Part shown: piece after piece, positions 25,333-32,348 of the stretch | Numbering within the stretch: the first letter of the stretch is position 1 | Layout: each line of letters opens with the position of its first letter | NCBI GenBank assembly: GCA_902477075.1 | Contig: CABSFU010000011.1 | Span: forward strand, 1 to 32,472 | Source of the DNA: UMGS1498 sp900552335 | Lineage (GTDB): Bacteria > Bacillota_I > Bacilli_A > RF39 > UBA660 | DNA length: 32,472 nucleotides | Direction: 5' to 3' | Translations under genes and position numbers: made by a program | The notes under the pieces: generated by a model | What the model was told of the DNA's origin: nothing | Seen by the model: only the letters and a program-made list of their open reading frames with translations | Database searches by the model: none

Positions 25333-25900
25333 ATTCAACGATCATTTCAGGCGGAAGTTCTATAACTTCTTCATTTGATTTTTCTAATTCTTTTCCAATT
25401 TGATTATTTACATATTTTTTGAAACCTTCATATACTGGTTTTGCAATATCTTCGCTAGACATTACTAGAAAGATAATGTTACCACTATTTGTAATATATA
25501 ATTTTTCTGCACTTACACAAATCCAACGACGCATATCAATGTTATCTAACATTTCTTGTTTTAATTTTTCAACATCAGATGTTTCTTTTACTTTTACTAC
25601 AGCAACAGAATAAGCTTGTGCATTCATCATTGGAAGAGAAACAACAAGTGATTCGATATTCTCATTAGATTGTAAGCCTGTATAACTAGTTACTTCATCC
25701 ATATTTCGAACATCAATGGCAACTGTTTCAAGACTTGGTAATTCTTCTTCTAAATCTTTATAGATAGTATTAACCATTTTAATCATATCATTCGTATTAT
25801 AAGTATTTTTTTCTCCTTTTTTATTTATTCCAATTAATATTCCAATTGCAACAATCACAACTAAAATCATGATTCCAATTATTATATTTTGTTTTTTCAT
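25331..25900 (-). CDS. Membrane-anchored DUF4358-type protein
   Basis: Three consecutive ATG codons (25906, 25903, 25900) follow AGGAGA (25912-25907). The third gives a normal 6-base spacing and a 189-residue protein, so it is preferred. An N-terminal helix (IIIGIMILVVIVAIGILIG) anchors an extracytoplasmic domain. That domain has features of the DUF4358 family: a DMIKMVNTIYKDLEEELPSLET start, then AQAYSVAVVKVKETSDVEKLKQEM, and MRRWICVSAEKLYITNSGNIIFLVMS. Genes of this type often sit beside MBOAT/DHHW genes in spore-forming Firmicutes, as here, and the three probably work on the same extracellular polymer. The biochemical role is unknown. Confidence 0.75.
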   Translation of the reverse strand: MKKQNIIIGIMILVVIVAIGILIGINKKGEKNTYNTNDMIKMVNTIYKDLEEELPSLETVAIDVRNMDEVTSYTGLQSNENIESLVVSLPMMNAQAYSVAVVKVKETSDVEKLKQEMLDNIDMRRWICVSAEKLYITNSGNIIFLVMSSEDIAKPVYEGFKKYVNNQIGKELEKSNEEVIELPPEMIVE

Positions 25901-25926
25901 CATCATTCTCCTATCTTTCTATCCAA

Positions 25927-25955
25927 ATTATAACATAGTCAAATGATGAAGTAAA
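25927..25955 (-). promoter_or_regulatory. Promoter of the DUF4358-type gene (minus strand)
   Basis: On the minus strand TTTACT (25955-25950), a 17-base spacer and TATAAT (25932-25927), just after the veg terminator. Confidence 0.6.
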
Positions 25956-25959
25956 GGTC

Positions 25960-25984
25960 AAAAAAATTCTAGGTTTTCTAGAAT
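25960..25984 (-). terminator. Terminator after veg (minus strand)
   Basis: On the minus strand ATTCTAG (25984-25978) pairs with CTAGAAT (25972-25966) and a run of T follows to 25960. It lies directly after the veg stop. Confidence 0.85.
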
Positions 25985-25986
25985 CT

Positions 25987-26199
25987 TTATTTAAAATTGA
26001 TTTTTATCGTTTTGGTAATAATATCACTATAAGAGAAGGATAGTCGATTGGTATGATTTTCTACAATAAAAACTTTATTATATAATTCTTTGATAATAAC
26101 ATCATAAGTTTCATATTTATTTCTTCCTAAACTATATTGAATAATTGCTTCTTCTCCAAGGTGTTCATTTAATTTTTTTTTAACAAGATCAGTATTCAT
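25987..26199 (-). CDS. veg: Veg family protein
   Basis: The 70-residue protein matches Veg in size and sequence pattern (NLG/HLGEEAIIQYSLGRNKYETYDVIIKELYNKVFIVE, SFSYSDIITKTIKI; quoted in part, residues about 13-68). Veg of Bacillus subtilis is a small, abundant protein that stimulates biofilm gene expression. It is encoded next to yabG, the same order as here. GGGGG at 26208-26204 on the minus strand gives a normal start spacing. It follows yabG by 8 bases and is followed by a strong terminator, so the two form one operon. Confidence 0.88.
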   Translation of the reverse strand: MNTDLVKKKLNEHLGEEAIIQYSLGRNKYETYDVIIKELYNKVFIVENHTNRLSFSYSDIITKTIKINFK

Positions 26200-26207
26200 T
26201 TTTCCCC

Positions 26208-26984
26208 CTATCTAGGATATCCAACATACATGGTCCCTTTTGTTTTAATACCACCCATTCCATTACATCCATATTTTGTATTTTCTAAAATCTCTTTTAA
26301 ATTAATATCTTCTGTAATATCCGATAAACTCATTTTAGTAGCAATAATAGCAGGATCTAAAGCATGAATATTTACTCGTTTCGGACTAGAAGCAAAATTA
26401 GCGCCTGCTTTAATTAATTCTTCATAATTAGATTGACACCCTCCTGCTATAATGATTAATTTTTGATGAGAGTTTTCAAATTTTCTAGCTTCTTTAATAG
26501 CATCTACATAGTATTTACTATATTTATAATTATCTAAATTAGAAATATCTCCTTTTTTTCTGTAATAAGCATCGTGTCCTGTAATTACCACGATATTAGG
26601 ATTATATTCTTCTAGTAAATCCTGAATTTTAGATGCTATATTTTCTTCTTTTTCTAAAATACCAACTGCCCAAATATTGATATTTTCATAATATTTTAGG
26701 CATCGATTTAAATATTCTTGGTCACTATCAATATGTAGAATTTTACCAGGAAGATAAAAATAATCATTTCTTTCTAAAACATCTGGTTTAATTCTATCTA
26801 AAAATTCTTGTTCTTCTTTATCTATGACACCATCATATTTTTTTAAATCTATCTCATTACAATCAGCAAATAATCTAACACTTGTTCCTTTTAAATAATA
26901 AATATTATCTTCAATTCTAATAATTTTAAATACAATATCGTTTTGATAAGAATTTCTAGTTACTAAATCCCCAATTTTAAACAT
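26208..26984 (-). CDS. yabG: YabG sporulation-specific cysteine protease
   Basis: YabG processes spore-coat and germination proteins in the mother cell. The 258 residues begin with the small barrel of the family (FKIGDLVTRNSYQNDIVFKI). The catalytic part shows VVITGHDAY with H137 and IIAGGCQSNYEELI with C183. The 46-residue gap equals the spacing of the His and Cys reported as essential in the Clostridioides difficile protein. The C-terminus has SSPKRVNIHALDPA and GCNGMGG-x-KTKG, both family marks. It is somewhat shorter than the roughly 290-residue Bacillus protein. Co-orientation with veg repeats the arrangement in endospore formers. It is the best single marker in the window for a sporulating ancestry. 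Confidence 0.93.
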   Translation of the reverse strand: MFKIGDLVTRNSYQNDIVFKIIRIEDNIYYLKGTSVRLFADCNEIDLKKYDGVIDKEEQEFLDRIKPDVLERNDYFYLPGKILHIDSDQEYLNRCLKYYENINIWAVGILEKEENIASKIQDLLEEYNPNIVVITGHDAYYRKKGDISNLDNYKYSKYYVDAIKEARKFENSHQKLIIIAGGCQSNYEELIKAGANFASSPKRVNIHALDPAIIATKMSLSDITEDINLKEILENTKYGCNGMGGIKTKGTMYVGYPR

Positions 26985-26997
26985 AATATCACCAATT

Positions 26998-27006
26998 TAC
27001 TATATG
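26998..27006 (-). promoter_or_regulatory. CATATAGTA, candidate mother-cell sigma -10 upstream of yabG
   Basis: On the minus strand it reads CATATAGTA, matching CATAnnnTA. It lies only about 14 bases before the start codon, which makes the leader very short and weakens the call. Confidence 0.3.
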
Positions 27007-27033
27007 ATTTTTAAAAAAAATTAGAACAAACTA

Positions 27034-27042
27034 TGTTATAAT
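27034..27042 (+). promoter_or_regulatory. Extended -10 promoter of the XRE regulator
   Basis: TGTTATAAT, an extended -10 with no clear -35, is followed by GGATGTGAGAGT and the start codon at 27061. Confidence 0.55.
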
Positions 27043-27060
27043 AGAAAAGGATGTGAGAGT

Positions 27061-27744
27061 ATGGAAGAACAAAATTTTGGAAAATTATTAAAAGAAATTA
27101 GAAGAAAAAATCATTTAACACAAAAGGATTTGGCAGAAAAATATCATGTAACTTATCAAGCAGTTAGTAAGTGGGAACGCGGATTAAATTTACCAGATAG
27201 TTCTTTAATTAGACAAATTAGTAATGATTTTCATATTAGCTTAGAAGATTTATATGATGGAAAAGTAAGAAAAAAGCCAATAAAAAAATATATTCCACTC
27301 CTTTTTATTTTATTAATTTTAGGGATTGGAATCTTATTCTTTTTAAAGAAACAAAACGATTTTGAATTTAAAACATTAACTACAACATGTGACAATTTTA
27401 ATATATCAGGTAATATTGCTTATAATGCTAAAAAGTCGGCTATTTATATTGCTAATATTGAATATTGTCAAGAAGATAAAACAGAATATAAAAAAATAGA
27501 ATGTACTTTATATGAAAAAGAAGATAATATAGAAAAAAGAATTAGTACATATTCTTATCAAGATGATAAAACAATCCATTTAAGTTCTTTTTTAAAAAAA
27601 GTAACATTTGTAGTAGATAATTATGAAAATGATTGTAAAATATATGAAAAAAATAAATTATATTTAATGATATATGCTACCGATAAAGAAGATCATATAT
27701 CTACTTATCAAATTCCCTTAACATTAGAAGAACATTGTAATTAG
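27061..27744 (+). CDS. XRE-family regulator fused to a membrane helix and extracytoplasmic domain
   Basis: The 227 residues contain an HTH_3 domain (about 6-62, KLLKEIRRKNHLTQKDLAEK then TYQAVSKWERGLNLPD), a basic linker, one membrane helix (about 77-95) and a roughly 130-residue outer domain. That domain has four Cys (TTCDNF, EYCQED, IECTLY, NDCKIY) and one in the last residues. The organisation is that of a membrane-bound one-component regulator in which the outer domain could sense a signal and the HTH binds DNA at the membrane. It has its own promoter and terminator and lies upstream of a secreted redox-like pair, a possible target. No ligand can be named. Confidence 0.82.
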   Translation: MEEQNFGKLLKEIRRKNHLTQKDLAEKYHVTYQAVSKWERGLNLPDSSLIRQISNDFHISLEDLYDGKVRKKPIKKYIPLLFILLILGIGILFFLKKQNDFEFKTLTTTCDNFNISGNIAYNAKKSAIYIANIEYCQEDKTEYKKIECTLYEKEDNIEKRISTYSYQDDKTIHLSSFLKKVTFVVDNYENDCKIYEKNKLYLMIYATDKEDHISTYQIPLTLEEHCN

Positions 27745-27768
27745 CTCAACTTCAAGTTGAGCTTTTTT
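27743..27768 (+). terminator. Terminator after the XRE regulator
   Basis: AGCTCAAC (27743-27750) and GTTGAGC (27756-27762) form a strong hairpin followed by six T. The stem begins at the stop codon. Confidence 0.9.
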
Positions 27769-27782
27769 CAACCAATTCGTTA

Positions 27783-27811
27783 TTGATTTATTTTCAACAA
27801 ATCGATAAACT
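27783..27811 (+). promoter_or_regulatory. Promoter of the rhodanese/thioredoxin-like pair
   Basis: TTGATT (27783-27788), 17 bases, TAAACT (27806-27811), then AAAGGAGAG before the start at 27839. Confidence 0.55.
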
Positions 27812-27838
27812 AACCATGACATGAAAGGAGAGAGTTTT

Positions 27839-28498
27839 ATGAAAAAAATGATAGTGATGGTATTGACTGCGATTATTGTTCTATTTCTTTTATTATTTTT
27901 TTATTTTTCTTCCCGTCTTCCATTACCAACAGTTTCAGAAGGAATTAGAGGTACTTTTGGAATTGATAAAAATATTAACGAAGAAACGATTGATCATTAT
28001 TTAAATCGTAAGGATACCGTCTATCGAGATATGCGAATGTTAAAAGATCCTGGTAATTATGAAGCAATAGGTGGAGATTCCTATCTTTCGGGTTTTGTTG
28101 AAGGATTTGAAGTAGTTCCATACCCTTACATAGTGAATGTAAGCAACTTGCCATCAGAAGTAGGTGATAGTTATACAGGAAAAACTTTATTTACAGAAGA
28201 AAATGGAACTTATAAAGCTAACTATGAAGAGTCCATGTCAATTTTAGAATATTTATTTCCAAAAGATAAAAATATTTTCTTGATGTGCGGAGGCGGTGGA
28301 TATGCTGGTATGATGAAAAACATGTTAGTGTCGTTAGGATGGAATGAAAATAAAATTTATAACATAGGTGGTTATTGGTATTATCATGGAAACCATAATG
28401 TTTTAGTAAAAAATGACCATTTTTCAGCAACAACTTATGATTTTTGGAAAGTACCATATCATGATATTAATTTTGAACAGTTACATGAGGTTAAATGA
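27839..28498 (+). CDS. Membrane-anchored rhodanese-like protein
   Basis: ATG 27839 is used, because the in-frame ATG at 27821 precedes the AAAGGAGAG site (27824-27832). The 219-residue protein has an N-terminal membrane helix (about 4-23), so the rest is probably outside the cell. Its C-terminal half ends with a rhodanese-like arrangement: a strand, then the loop MC150GGGGYAGMMKNMLVSLGW, then IYNIGGYW. In rhodaneses the loop Cys carries persulphide sulphur. C150 is the only Cys in the protein. The N-terminal half (RGTFGIDKNINEETIDHYL, YRDMRMLKDPGNYEAIGG) is not recognised. The stop overlaps the next start (ATGA), so it is made together with a thioredoxin-like partner. A role in extracytoplasmic sulphur or thiol chemistry is inference. 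Confidence 0.75.
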   Translation: MKKMIVMVLTAIIVLFLLLFFYFSSRLPLPTVSEGIRGTFGIDKNINEETIDHYLNRKDTVYRDMRMLKDPGNYEAIGGDSYLSGFVEGFEVVPYPYIVNVSNLPSEVGDSYTGKTLFTEENGTYKANYEESMSILEYLFPKDKNIFLMCGGGGYAGMMKNMLVSLGWNENKIYNIGGYWYYHGNHNVLVKNDHFSATTYDFWKVPYHDINFEQLHEVK

Positions 28499-28950
28499 AA
28501 AAATTTGTAATTTTAATTTCTTTTGTTAGTATTCTTTGCCTTTTATTTTACTTCAATCAAAAAAACGAGCCATTTGCTTTAGAGGAAAAGTATTATCAAA
28601 ATAAAATAGAAGAAATTCAAACAGATACTTTGAATACATTACTAGAGAATAAGGAATCCTTTGTGTTACAGGTTTATCAACCGATGTGTATTACTTCCTC
28701 TAATTTAGAAAAGGTAATTCAAAATTTTGAAGAAAATAATTCTCTATATATTTATAAAATAACCTTTTCTTCTTTAAAAAAAACACCGTTAGAAAAAGTA
28801 ATATCCTATTATCCTTCTTTCGTTGTTATAAAAAATGGTAAAGTTGTAGATTATTTAAAAGCGGATAAAACAGAAGATATCATTTATTACGAAGAGGAAG
28901 AAGCTTTTGAAAATTGGCTTTCGCGTTACATCATAATAAAGAAAAATTAA
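28495..28950 (+). CDS. Membrane-anchored thioredoxin-like protein with single active-site-like Cys
   Basis: The 151 residues have a signal-anchor helix (about 4-20) and a thioredoxin-like fold. A strand FVLQVYQPMC65ITS sits where WCxxC is usual, a long helix LEKVIQNFEE follows, and YPSFVVIKNGKVV holds the cis-Pro-like segment of the fold. The second active-site Cys is Ser, so the motif is C-x2-S, which cannot form the usual disulphide but can make mixed disulphides or persulphides. The other Cys, C15, lies inside the membrane helix. Coupling with the rhodanese-like gene upstream suggests that one Cys passes a group to the other. Followed by a strong terminator. Substrate unknown. Confidence 0.7.
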   Translation: MKKFVILISFVSILCLLFYFNQKNEPFALEEKYYQNKIEEIQTDTLNTLLENKESFVLQVYQPMCITSSNLEKVIQNFEENNSLYIYKITFSSLKKTPLEKVISYYPSFVVIKNGKVVDYLKADKTEDIIYYEEEEAFENWLSRYIIIKKN

Positions 28951-28966
28951 AGAATTTATTTTATTT

Positions 28967-28994
28967 AGAAGAAAGCATATTCTTCTTTTTTTTT
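28967..28994 (+). terminator. Terminator after the rhodanese/thioredoxin-like pair
   Basis: AGAAGAA (28967-28973) pairs with TTCTTCT (28980-28986) and nine T follow. Confidence 0.85.
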
Positions 28995-29018
28995 CATATT
29001 TTTAACTAGAGGTGAATT

Positions 29019-30200
29019 ATGAAAAAGGGATGGATCTTATTATGTTTATTTTTAATATTGATACCAAATGTAATGGCAAGTGAAACATTAAGAGTAGATG
29101 GAGAAGCAATAGAAAGTACATTAGCGAATCATGCTAAAAGCGCTATTTTACTAGAAGCTAAAACAGGCAAAATTCTTTATGAAAAAAATTCTCATGAAAA
29201 ACTAGCGCCAGCTTCTATGACTAAAATAATGAGTATGCTATTAATAATAGAAGCCATTGAAGATGGACATTTGTCATGGAACGAAATGATTACTGTTTCT
29301 GAAAGAGCAGCTTCTATGGGAGGAAGTCAAATTTTACTAGAAGTAGGAGAACAAATGAGTGTATCTGATTTGTTTAAAGGAGTTGCGGTTGCGAGTGGAA
29401 ATGATGCGGTTGTTGCTTTAGCAGAAGCAGTAGCAGGCACAGTAGAAGATTTCGTTGCCATGATGAATAATAAAGTAAAAGAATTAGGACTTACAGATAC
29501 AAACTTTAAAAATCCTCATGGATTAGATGATGCCAATCATTATTCTACTGCGTACGATATGGCATTTATAGCGAGAGAATTAGTAAAACATGAAAAGGTT
29601 TTAGAATTTACTGGCATTTATGAAGATTATTTACGAAAAGGTACTGATAGAGAATTTTGGTTAACCAATACCAATAAATTAACACGTTTTAAAGCAGGAG
29701 TAGATGGTCTTAAAACAGGTTATACTAGTGAAGCAGGCTATTGTCTTACTGCTACCATGAAAAAAGATAATATGCGTTTAATTTCAACTGTTATGGGAGA
29801 AGAATCTAGTACTATAAGAAATACTGAGATATCGGCTTTATTGGATTATGGATATGCAAAATATAAAATGATTGAAGTAATGAATCCTAATACGGTTATA
29901 TCAAAAGAAGAAATTGAACTAGGAAGACAAAAATATGTAGAAATTGTTCCGAAAGATAGTTCTGTTATTGTTACCGAAAAAACAAATAAAATTGGTGAAA
30001 TTTCTTATGATGTTGAATTAAATCCAATTCAATCACCAGTAAATGTCGGAGATGTGGTTGGAAAATTAATGCTAAAAAGTAATAATGAAGTAATAGACGA
30101 ACTAGAACTTACTGTCAAAGAAAATGTGGAAAAAGCAAATATTTTAGAATTATATGGACGTTATCTAAATGATATAATTAGTGGAAATATTAAGTTTTAA
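29019..30200 (+). CDS. D-alanyl-D-alanine carboxypeptidase (PBP5/DacF type)
   Basis: It trims the terminal D-Ala of peptidoglycan side chains outside the membrane. The 393 residues start with a clear signal peptide (MKKGWILLCLFLILIPNVMA, cut near A20). The S11 peptidase domain follows, with S66-x-x-K69 (PASMTKI), SGN 126-128 and KTG 232-234 (LKTGYTSEAGYC). A C-terminal PBP5_C beta domain spans about 280-365 (VPKDSSVIVTEK), then a short amphipathic tail for membrane association. AGAGGTGA precedes the start. Both DacA and DacF fit; no spoIIA genes are near to point to DacF. No terminator separates it clearly from the nfeD promoter. Confidence 0.94.
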   Translation: MKKGWILLCLFLILIPNVMASETLRVDGEAIESTLANHAKSAILLEAKTGKILYEKNSHEKLAPASMTKIMSMLLIIEAIEDGHLSWNEMITVSERAASMGGSQILLEVGEQMSVSDLFKGVAVASGNDAVVALAEAVAGTVEDFVAMMNNKVKELGLTDTNFKNPHGLDDANHYSTAYDMAFIARELVKHEKVLEFTGIYEDYLRKGTDREFWLTNTNKLTRFKAGVDGLKTGYTSEAGYCLTATMKKDNMRLISTVMGEESSTIRNTEISALLDYGYAKYKMIEVMNPNTVISKEEIELGRQKYVEIVPKDSSVIVTEKTNKIGEISYDVELNPIQSPVNVGDVVGKLMLKSNNEVIDELELTVKENVEKANILELYGRYLNDIISGNIKF

Positions 30201-30201
30201 A

Positions 30202-30230
30202 TTGCAAAAAGGTCTATTATAGCGTATACT
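30202..30230 (+). promoter_or_regulatory. Promoter of the nfeD-stomatin operon
   Basis: TTGCAA (30202-30207), exactly 17 bases, TATACT (30225-30230), followed by AGGTGG at 30237-30242. Confidence 0.75.
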
Positions 30231-30247
30231 GAATGTAGGTGGTAAAG

Positions 30248-30667
30248 ATGGGATATTTTTGGTTAGGCGTTGTAATTTTTTTATCCATGATAGAAGCAGC
30301 TACTGTAGATGTAGTAACCATTTGGTATGTTGTTAGTGGTGTAGCAACCATTGTGTTATCTTTCTTTGTTGATAATTTTATTTTACAATTTGCTCTTTTT
30401 ACAATTCTTGGAACAATTTTACTATTTACAACAAGACCACTTGTAAAAAAAACATTAAAAAGTAAAAATATTAAGACTAATTTTGATCGCGTAATTGGTA
30501 TGGAAGGTATTGTAACAGAAGACATTTCTTTGACATCTATTGGTGAAGTAAAAGTGGATGGTAAAAGATGGAGTGCTATTAGCGAAGAAGAATTAAAAAA
30601 AGGTACACCAGTTATCATTCTCTCTATTGATGGAGTGAAATTAAAGGTAAAAAAAGTTGAAAATTAG
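30248..30667 (+). CDS. NfeD-like membrane protein (short form)
   Basis: ATG 30248 is used instead of GTG 30239, which is inside the AGGTGG site. The 139 residues have about three membrane helices (YFWLGVVIFLSMIEA, VSGVATIVLSFFVD, FALFTILGTILLFTT). They end in the small OB-fold (about 80-139, VIGMEGIVTEDISLTSIGEV then GTPVIILSIDGVKLKVKKVE). This is the NfeD1b short type without the protease domain. It is encoded directly before a stomatin gene, the well-known stomatin operon partner arrangement. The pair organises membrane microdomains. The stop TAG is part of the AGGAGG of the next gene. Confidence 0.93.
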   Translation: MGYFWLGVVIFLSMIEAATVDVVTIWYVVSGVATIVLSFFVDNFILQFALFTILGTILLFTTRPLVKKTLKSKNIKTNFDRVIGMEGIVTEDISLTSIGEVKVDGKRWSAISEEELKKGTPVIILSIDGVKLKVKKVEN

Positions 30668-30676
30668 GAGGTATTT

Positions 30677-31558
30677 ATGGAGATATTTATTATTTTATTA
30701 GTTTTAGTTGTGGTTCTTATTATTCCAAATATTAAGATTGTTCCACAAGCAAAAGCATATGTTATTGAAAGATTAGGTTCTTATAATGAAACTTGGAAAA
30801 ATGGATTACATGTTAAAATCCCATTTATTGATAGAATTGCAAATATTGTAACACAAAAAGAAATTGTAAAAGATTTCGCACCACAACCAGTTATTACGAA
30901 AGATAACGTTACTATGCAAATTGATACAGTTGTTTATTATCAAATTACAGATGCCAAATTATATACTTATGGAGTAGAACATCCTGTTTCTGCTATTGAA
31001 AATTTAACAGCTACCACTCTTCGTAACTTAATTGGTGAATTAGAATTAGATCAGACTTTAACATCAAGAGATATTATTAATTCTAAAATGAGAGCAATCT
31101 TAGATGAAGCAACAGATCCTTGGGGTATTAAAGTAAACAGAGTAGAAGTTAAAAATATTATTCCGCCAAGAGATATTCAAGAAGCAATGGAAAAACAAAT
31201 GCGTGCTGAAAGAGAAAGAAGAGAAAAAATCCTACAAGCTGAAGGGGAAAAGAAATCTAGCATTTTAATTGCGGAAGGTGAAAAAGAAAGTGCCATTTTA
31301 AGAGCGGAAGCAAAGAAAGAATCTCAAATTAAAATTGCGGAAGGTGAGGCAGAAGCTTTACTTAAAATGAAACAGGCAGAAGCAGATGGTATTAAATTAT
31401 TAAAAGAAGCAAAAGCAGATCAAGCTGTTCTTGCTATGAAAAGTTTTGAAGCTTTAAAAGAAGTAGCAAATGGTCAATCTACGAAATTAATTATTCCATC
31501 TAATCTTCAAGATGTTGCTAGTATTACATCAACTATCAGTGAAATGTTAAAGAAATAA
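30677..31558 (+). CDS. SPFH/stomatin-like membrane protein (QmcA/paraslipin type)
   Basis: The 293 residues have an N-terminal membrane hairpin (FIILLVLVVVLIIPNIKIV) and the SPFH/Band 7 domain (about 20-175, with VPQAKAYVIERLGSYNETWKNGLH in part). A long alanine/glutamate-rich coiled coil (about 175-260, AEGEKKSSILIAEGEKES) follows, and then a C-terminal oligomerisation tail. The GIKVNRVEVKNIIPPRDIQEAM segment is typical of bacterial stomatins. It is co-transcribed with NfeD 9 bases upstream. Such proteins assemble into large ring or cage structures around membrane proteases or other complexes. No FtsH is in the window. Confidence 0.95.
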   Translation: MEIFIILLVLVVVLIIPNIKIVPQAKAYVIERLGSYNETWKNGLHVKIPFIDRIANIVTQKEIVKDFAPQPVITKDNVTMQIDTVVYYQITDAKLYTYGVEHPVSAIENLTATTLRNLIGELELDQTLTSRDIINSKMRAILDEATDPWGIKVNRVEVKNIIPPRDIQEAMEKQMRAERERREKILQAEGEKKSSILIAEGEKESAILRAEAKKESQIKIAEGEAEALLKMKQAEADGIKLLKEAKADQAVLAMKSFEALKEVANGQSTKLIIPSNLQDVASITSTISEMLKK

Positions 31559-31577
31559 TCAATTTATTTCTTTTTTT
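31549..31577 (+). terminator. Terminator after the stomatin gene
   Basis: AAAGAAATAA (31549-31558) pairs with TTATTTCTTT (31564-31573), with T to 31577. It starts inside the last codons. Confidence 0.75.
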
Positions 31578-31600
31578 CATATACTTTAATAGGTGATAAT

Positions 31601-32182
31601 ATGATAGGAGTTTTATTAAGAGATAATGATAAATATACTTTGAATAAGGAAATAAAATCAGTAATAGATCATTATCATAAAATATGTATTGGAGTTTATC
31701 CTAATAGTTTAGAAGAATTTATAGAAATAACGAAATTATGTGATGGCTTTATTTTACAAGGAGGAAATGATTATACAGATTTAGAAATAGAATTTGTCCG
31801 ATATTTGTATGAAAAAAATATTCCAACTTTAGGTATTTGCTTAGGAATGCAAATGATGAGTGTAATAAATGGAAAATTGGAATTATTAAATAATTTTAAT
31901 CATCAAAAAAATGATTCATATGTTCATGAAATTTTGATTGTTCCAAATAGTAAATTATATTCTATCTTAAAAAAAGAAAAAATTATGGTAAATAGTAGGC
32001 ATATAGAACATATTACAAATACGTTTTTAAGTGTAAGTGCCAGAAGTAGTGATTCTATAATAGAAGCAGTAGAAGATAAAAATAAGAAATTTTTTATAGG
32101 AGTTCAGTGGCATCCTGAATCTATTATGGATGACAATAGTATTCAATTGTTTCAAAGTTTTTTTGATAGCTTGATTTGTTAA
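31601..32182 (+). CDS. Class I glutamine amidotransferase-like hydrolase (peptidase C26, PuuD-like)
   Basis: The 193 residues have the triad C80 (LGICLGMQMM), H171 and E173 (GVQWHPES) and the oxyanion strand ILQGGNDYTD (51-60). The family includes gamma-glutamyl-GABA hydrolases, which cleave gamma-glutamyl bonds, usually of 230-250 residues; this one is short, particularly between the Cys and His parts. AGGTGA at 31591-31596 supports the start. It is alone after the stomatin terminator. A role in gamma-glutamyl compound breakdown is likely, but an amidotransferase domain of another pathway cannot be excluded, because no partner synthetase is nearby. Confidence 0.85.
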   Translation: MIGVLLRDNDKYTLNKEIKSVIDHYHKICIGVYPNSLEEFIEITKLCDGFILQGGNDYTDLEIEFVRYLYEKNIPTLGICLGMQMMSVINGKLELLNNFNHQKNDSYVHEILIVPNSKLYSILKKEKIMVNSRHIEHITNTFLSVSARSSDSIIEAVEDKNKKFFIGVQWHPESIMDDNSIQLFQSFFDSLIC

Positions 32183-32190
32183 AAAGATAC

Positions 32191-32219
32191 TTGCAAATAA
32201 ATTACAATTTTGGTAAGAT
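32191..32219 (+). promoter_or_regulatory. Promoter of the second pilin-like gene
   Basis: TTGCAA (32191-32196), 17 bases, TAAGAT (32214-32219) with TGG before the -10. It starts a leader of about 125 bases. Confidence 0.7.
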
Positions 32220-32225
32220 AGATAT

Positions 32226-32348
32226 GTAAATAAAAATAGTAATATAGTTTGTGGATAGCAAATTTTTAGTGTTTGCTATATGCAAACGGGGGGGGGTATT
32301 TTAAATACCTCTTCTTTTTTGTTGCTATAAAAAGGAAGGATGAAGAAC
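32226..32348 (+). promoter_or_regulatory. Structured leader with alternative hairpins before the pilin-like gene
   Basis: Hairpin A pairs ATAGCAAA (32255-32262) with TTTGCTAT (32272-32279). Hairpin B pairs GTTTGC (32271-32276) with GCAAAC (32282-32287). They share bases, so only one can form. A terminator-like hairpin with a nine-G tract follows. This resembles an attenuator or riboswitch layout, but I do not recognise it as any known class; the conserved parts of c-di-GMP riboswitches are not seen. Confidence 0.6.
32288..32320 (+). terminator. G9-tract hairpin with U-tail (attenuator-like)
   Basis: Nine G (32288-32296) plus TATT pair with AATA and the pyrimidine tract CCTCTTCTT (32308-32316) through G-C and G-U pairs, around a 3-base loop. 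T follows to 32320. It lies between promoter and gene, so it would reduce read-through. Confidence 0.6.

Noticed and set aside
30217..30618. 133-codon minus-strand open frame opposite nfeD.
   Set aside because: The plus strand encodes a clear NfeD with promoter and stomatin partner; the antisense frame shows no recognisable protein features.
32226..32348. A c-di-GMP (GEMM-type) riboswitch before the pilin gene, which would suit pilus control.
   Set aside because: The conserved GEMM core sequences and tetraloop-receptor parts are not visible; only local hairpins and a G tract are seen.
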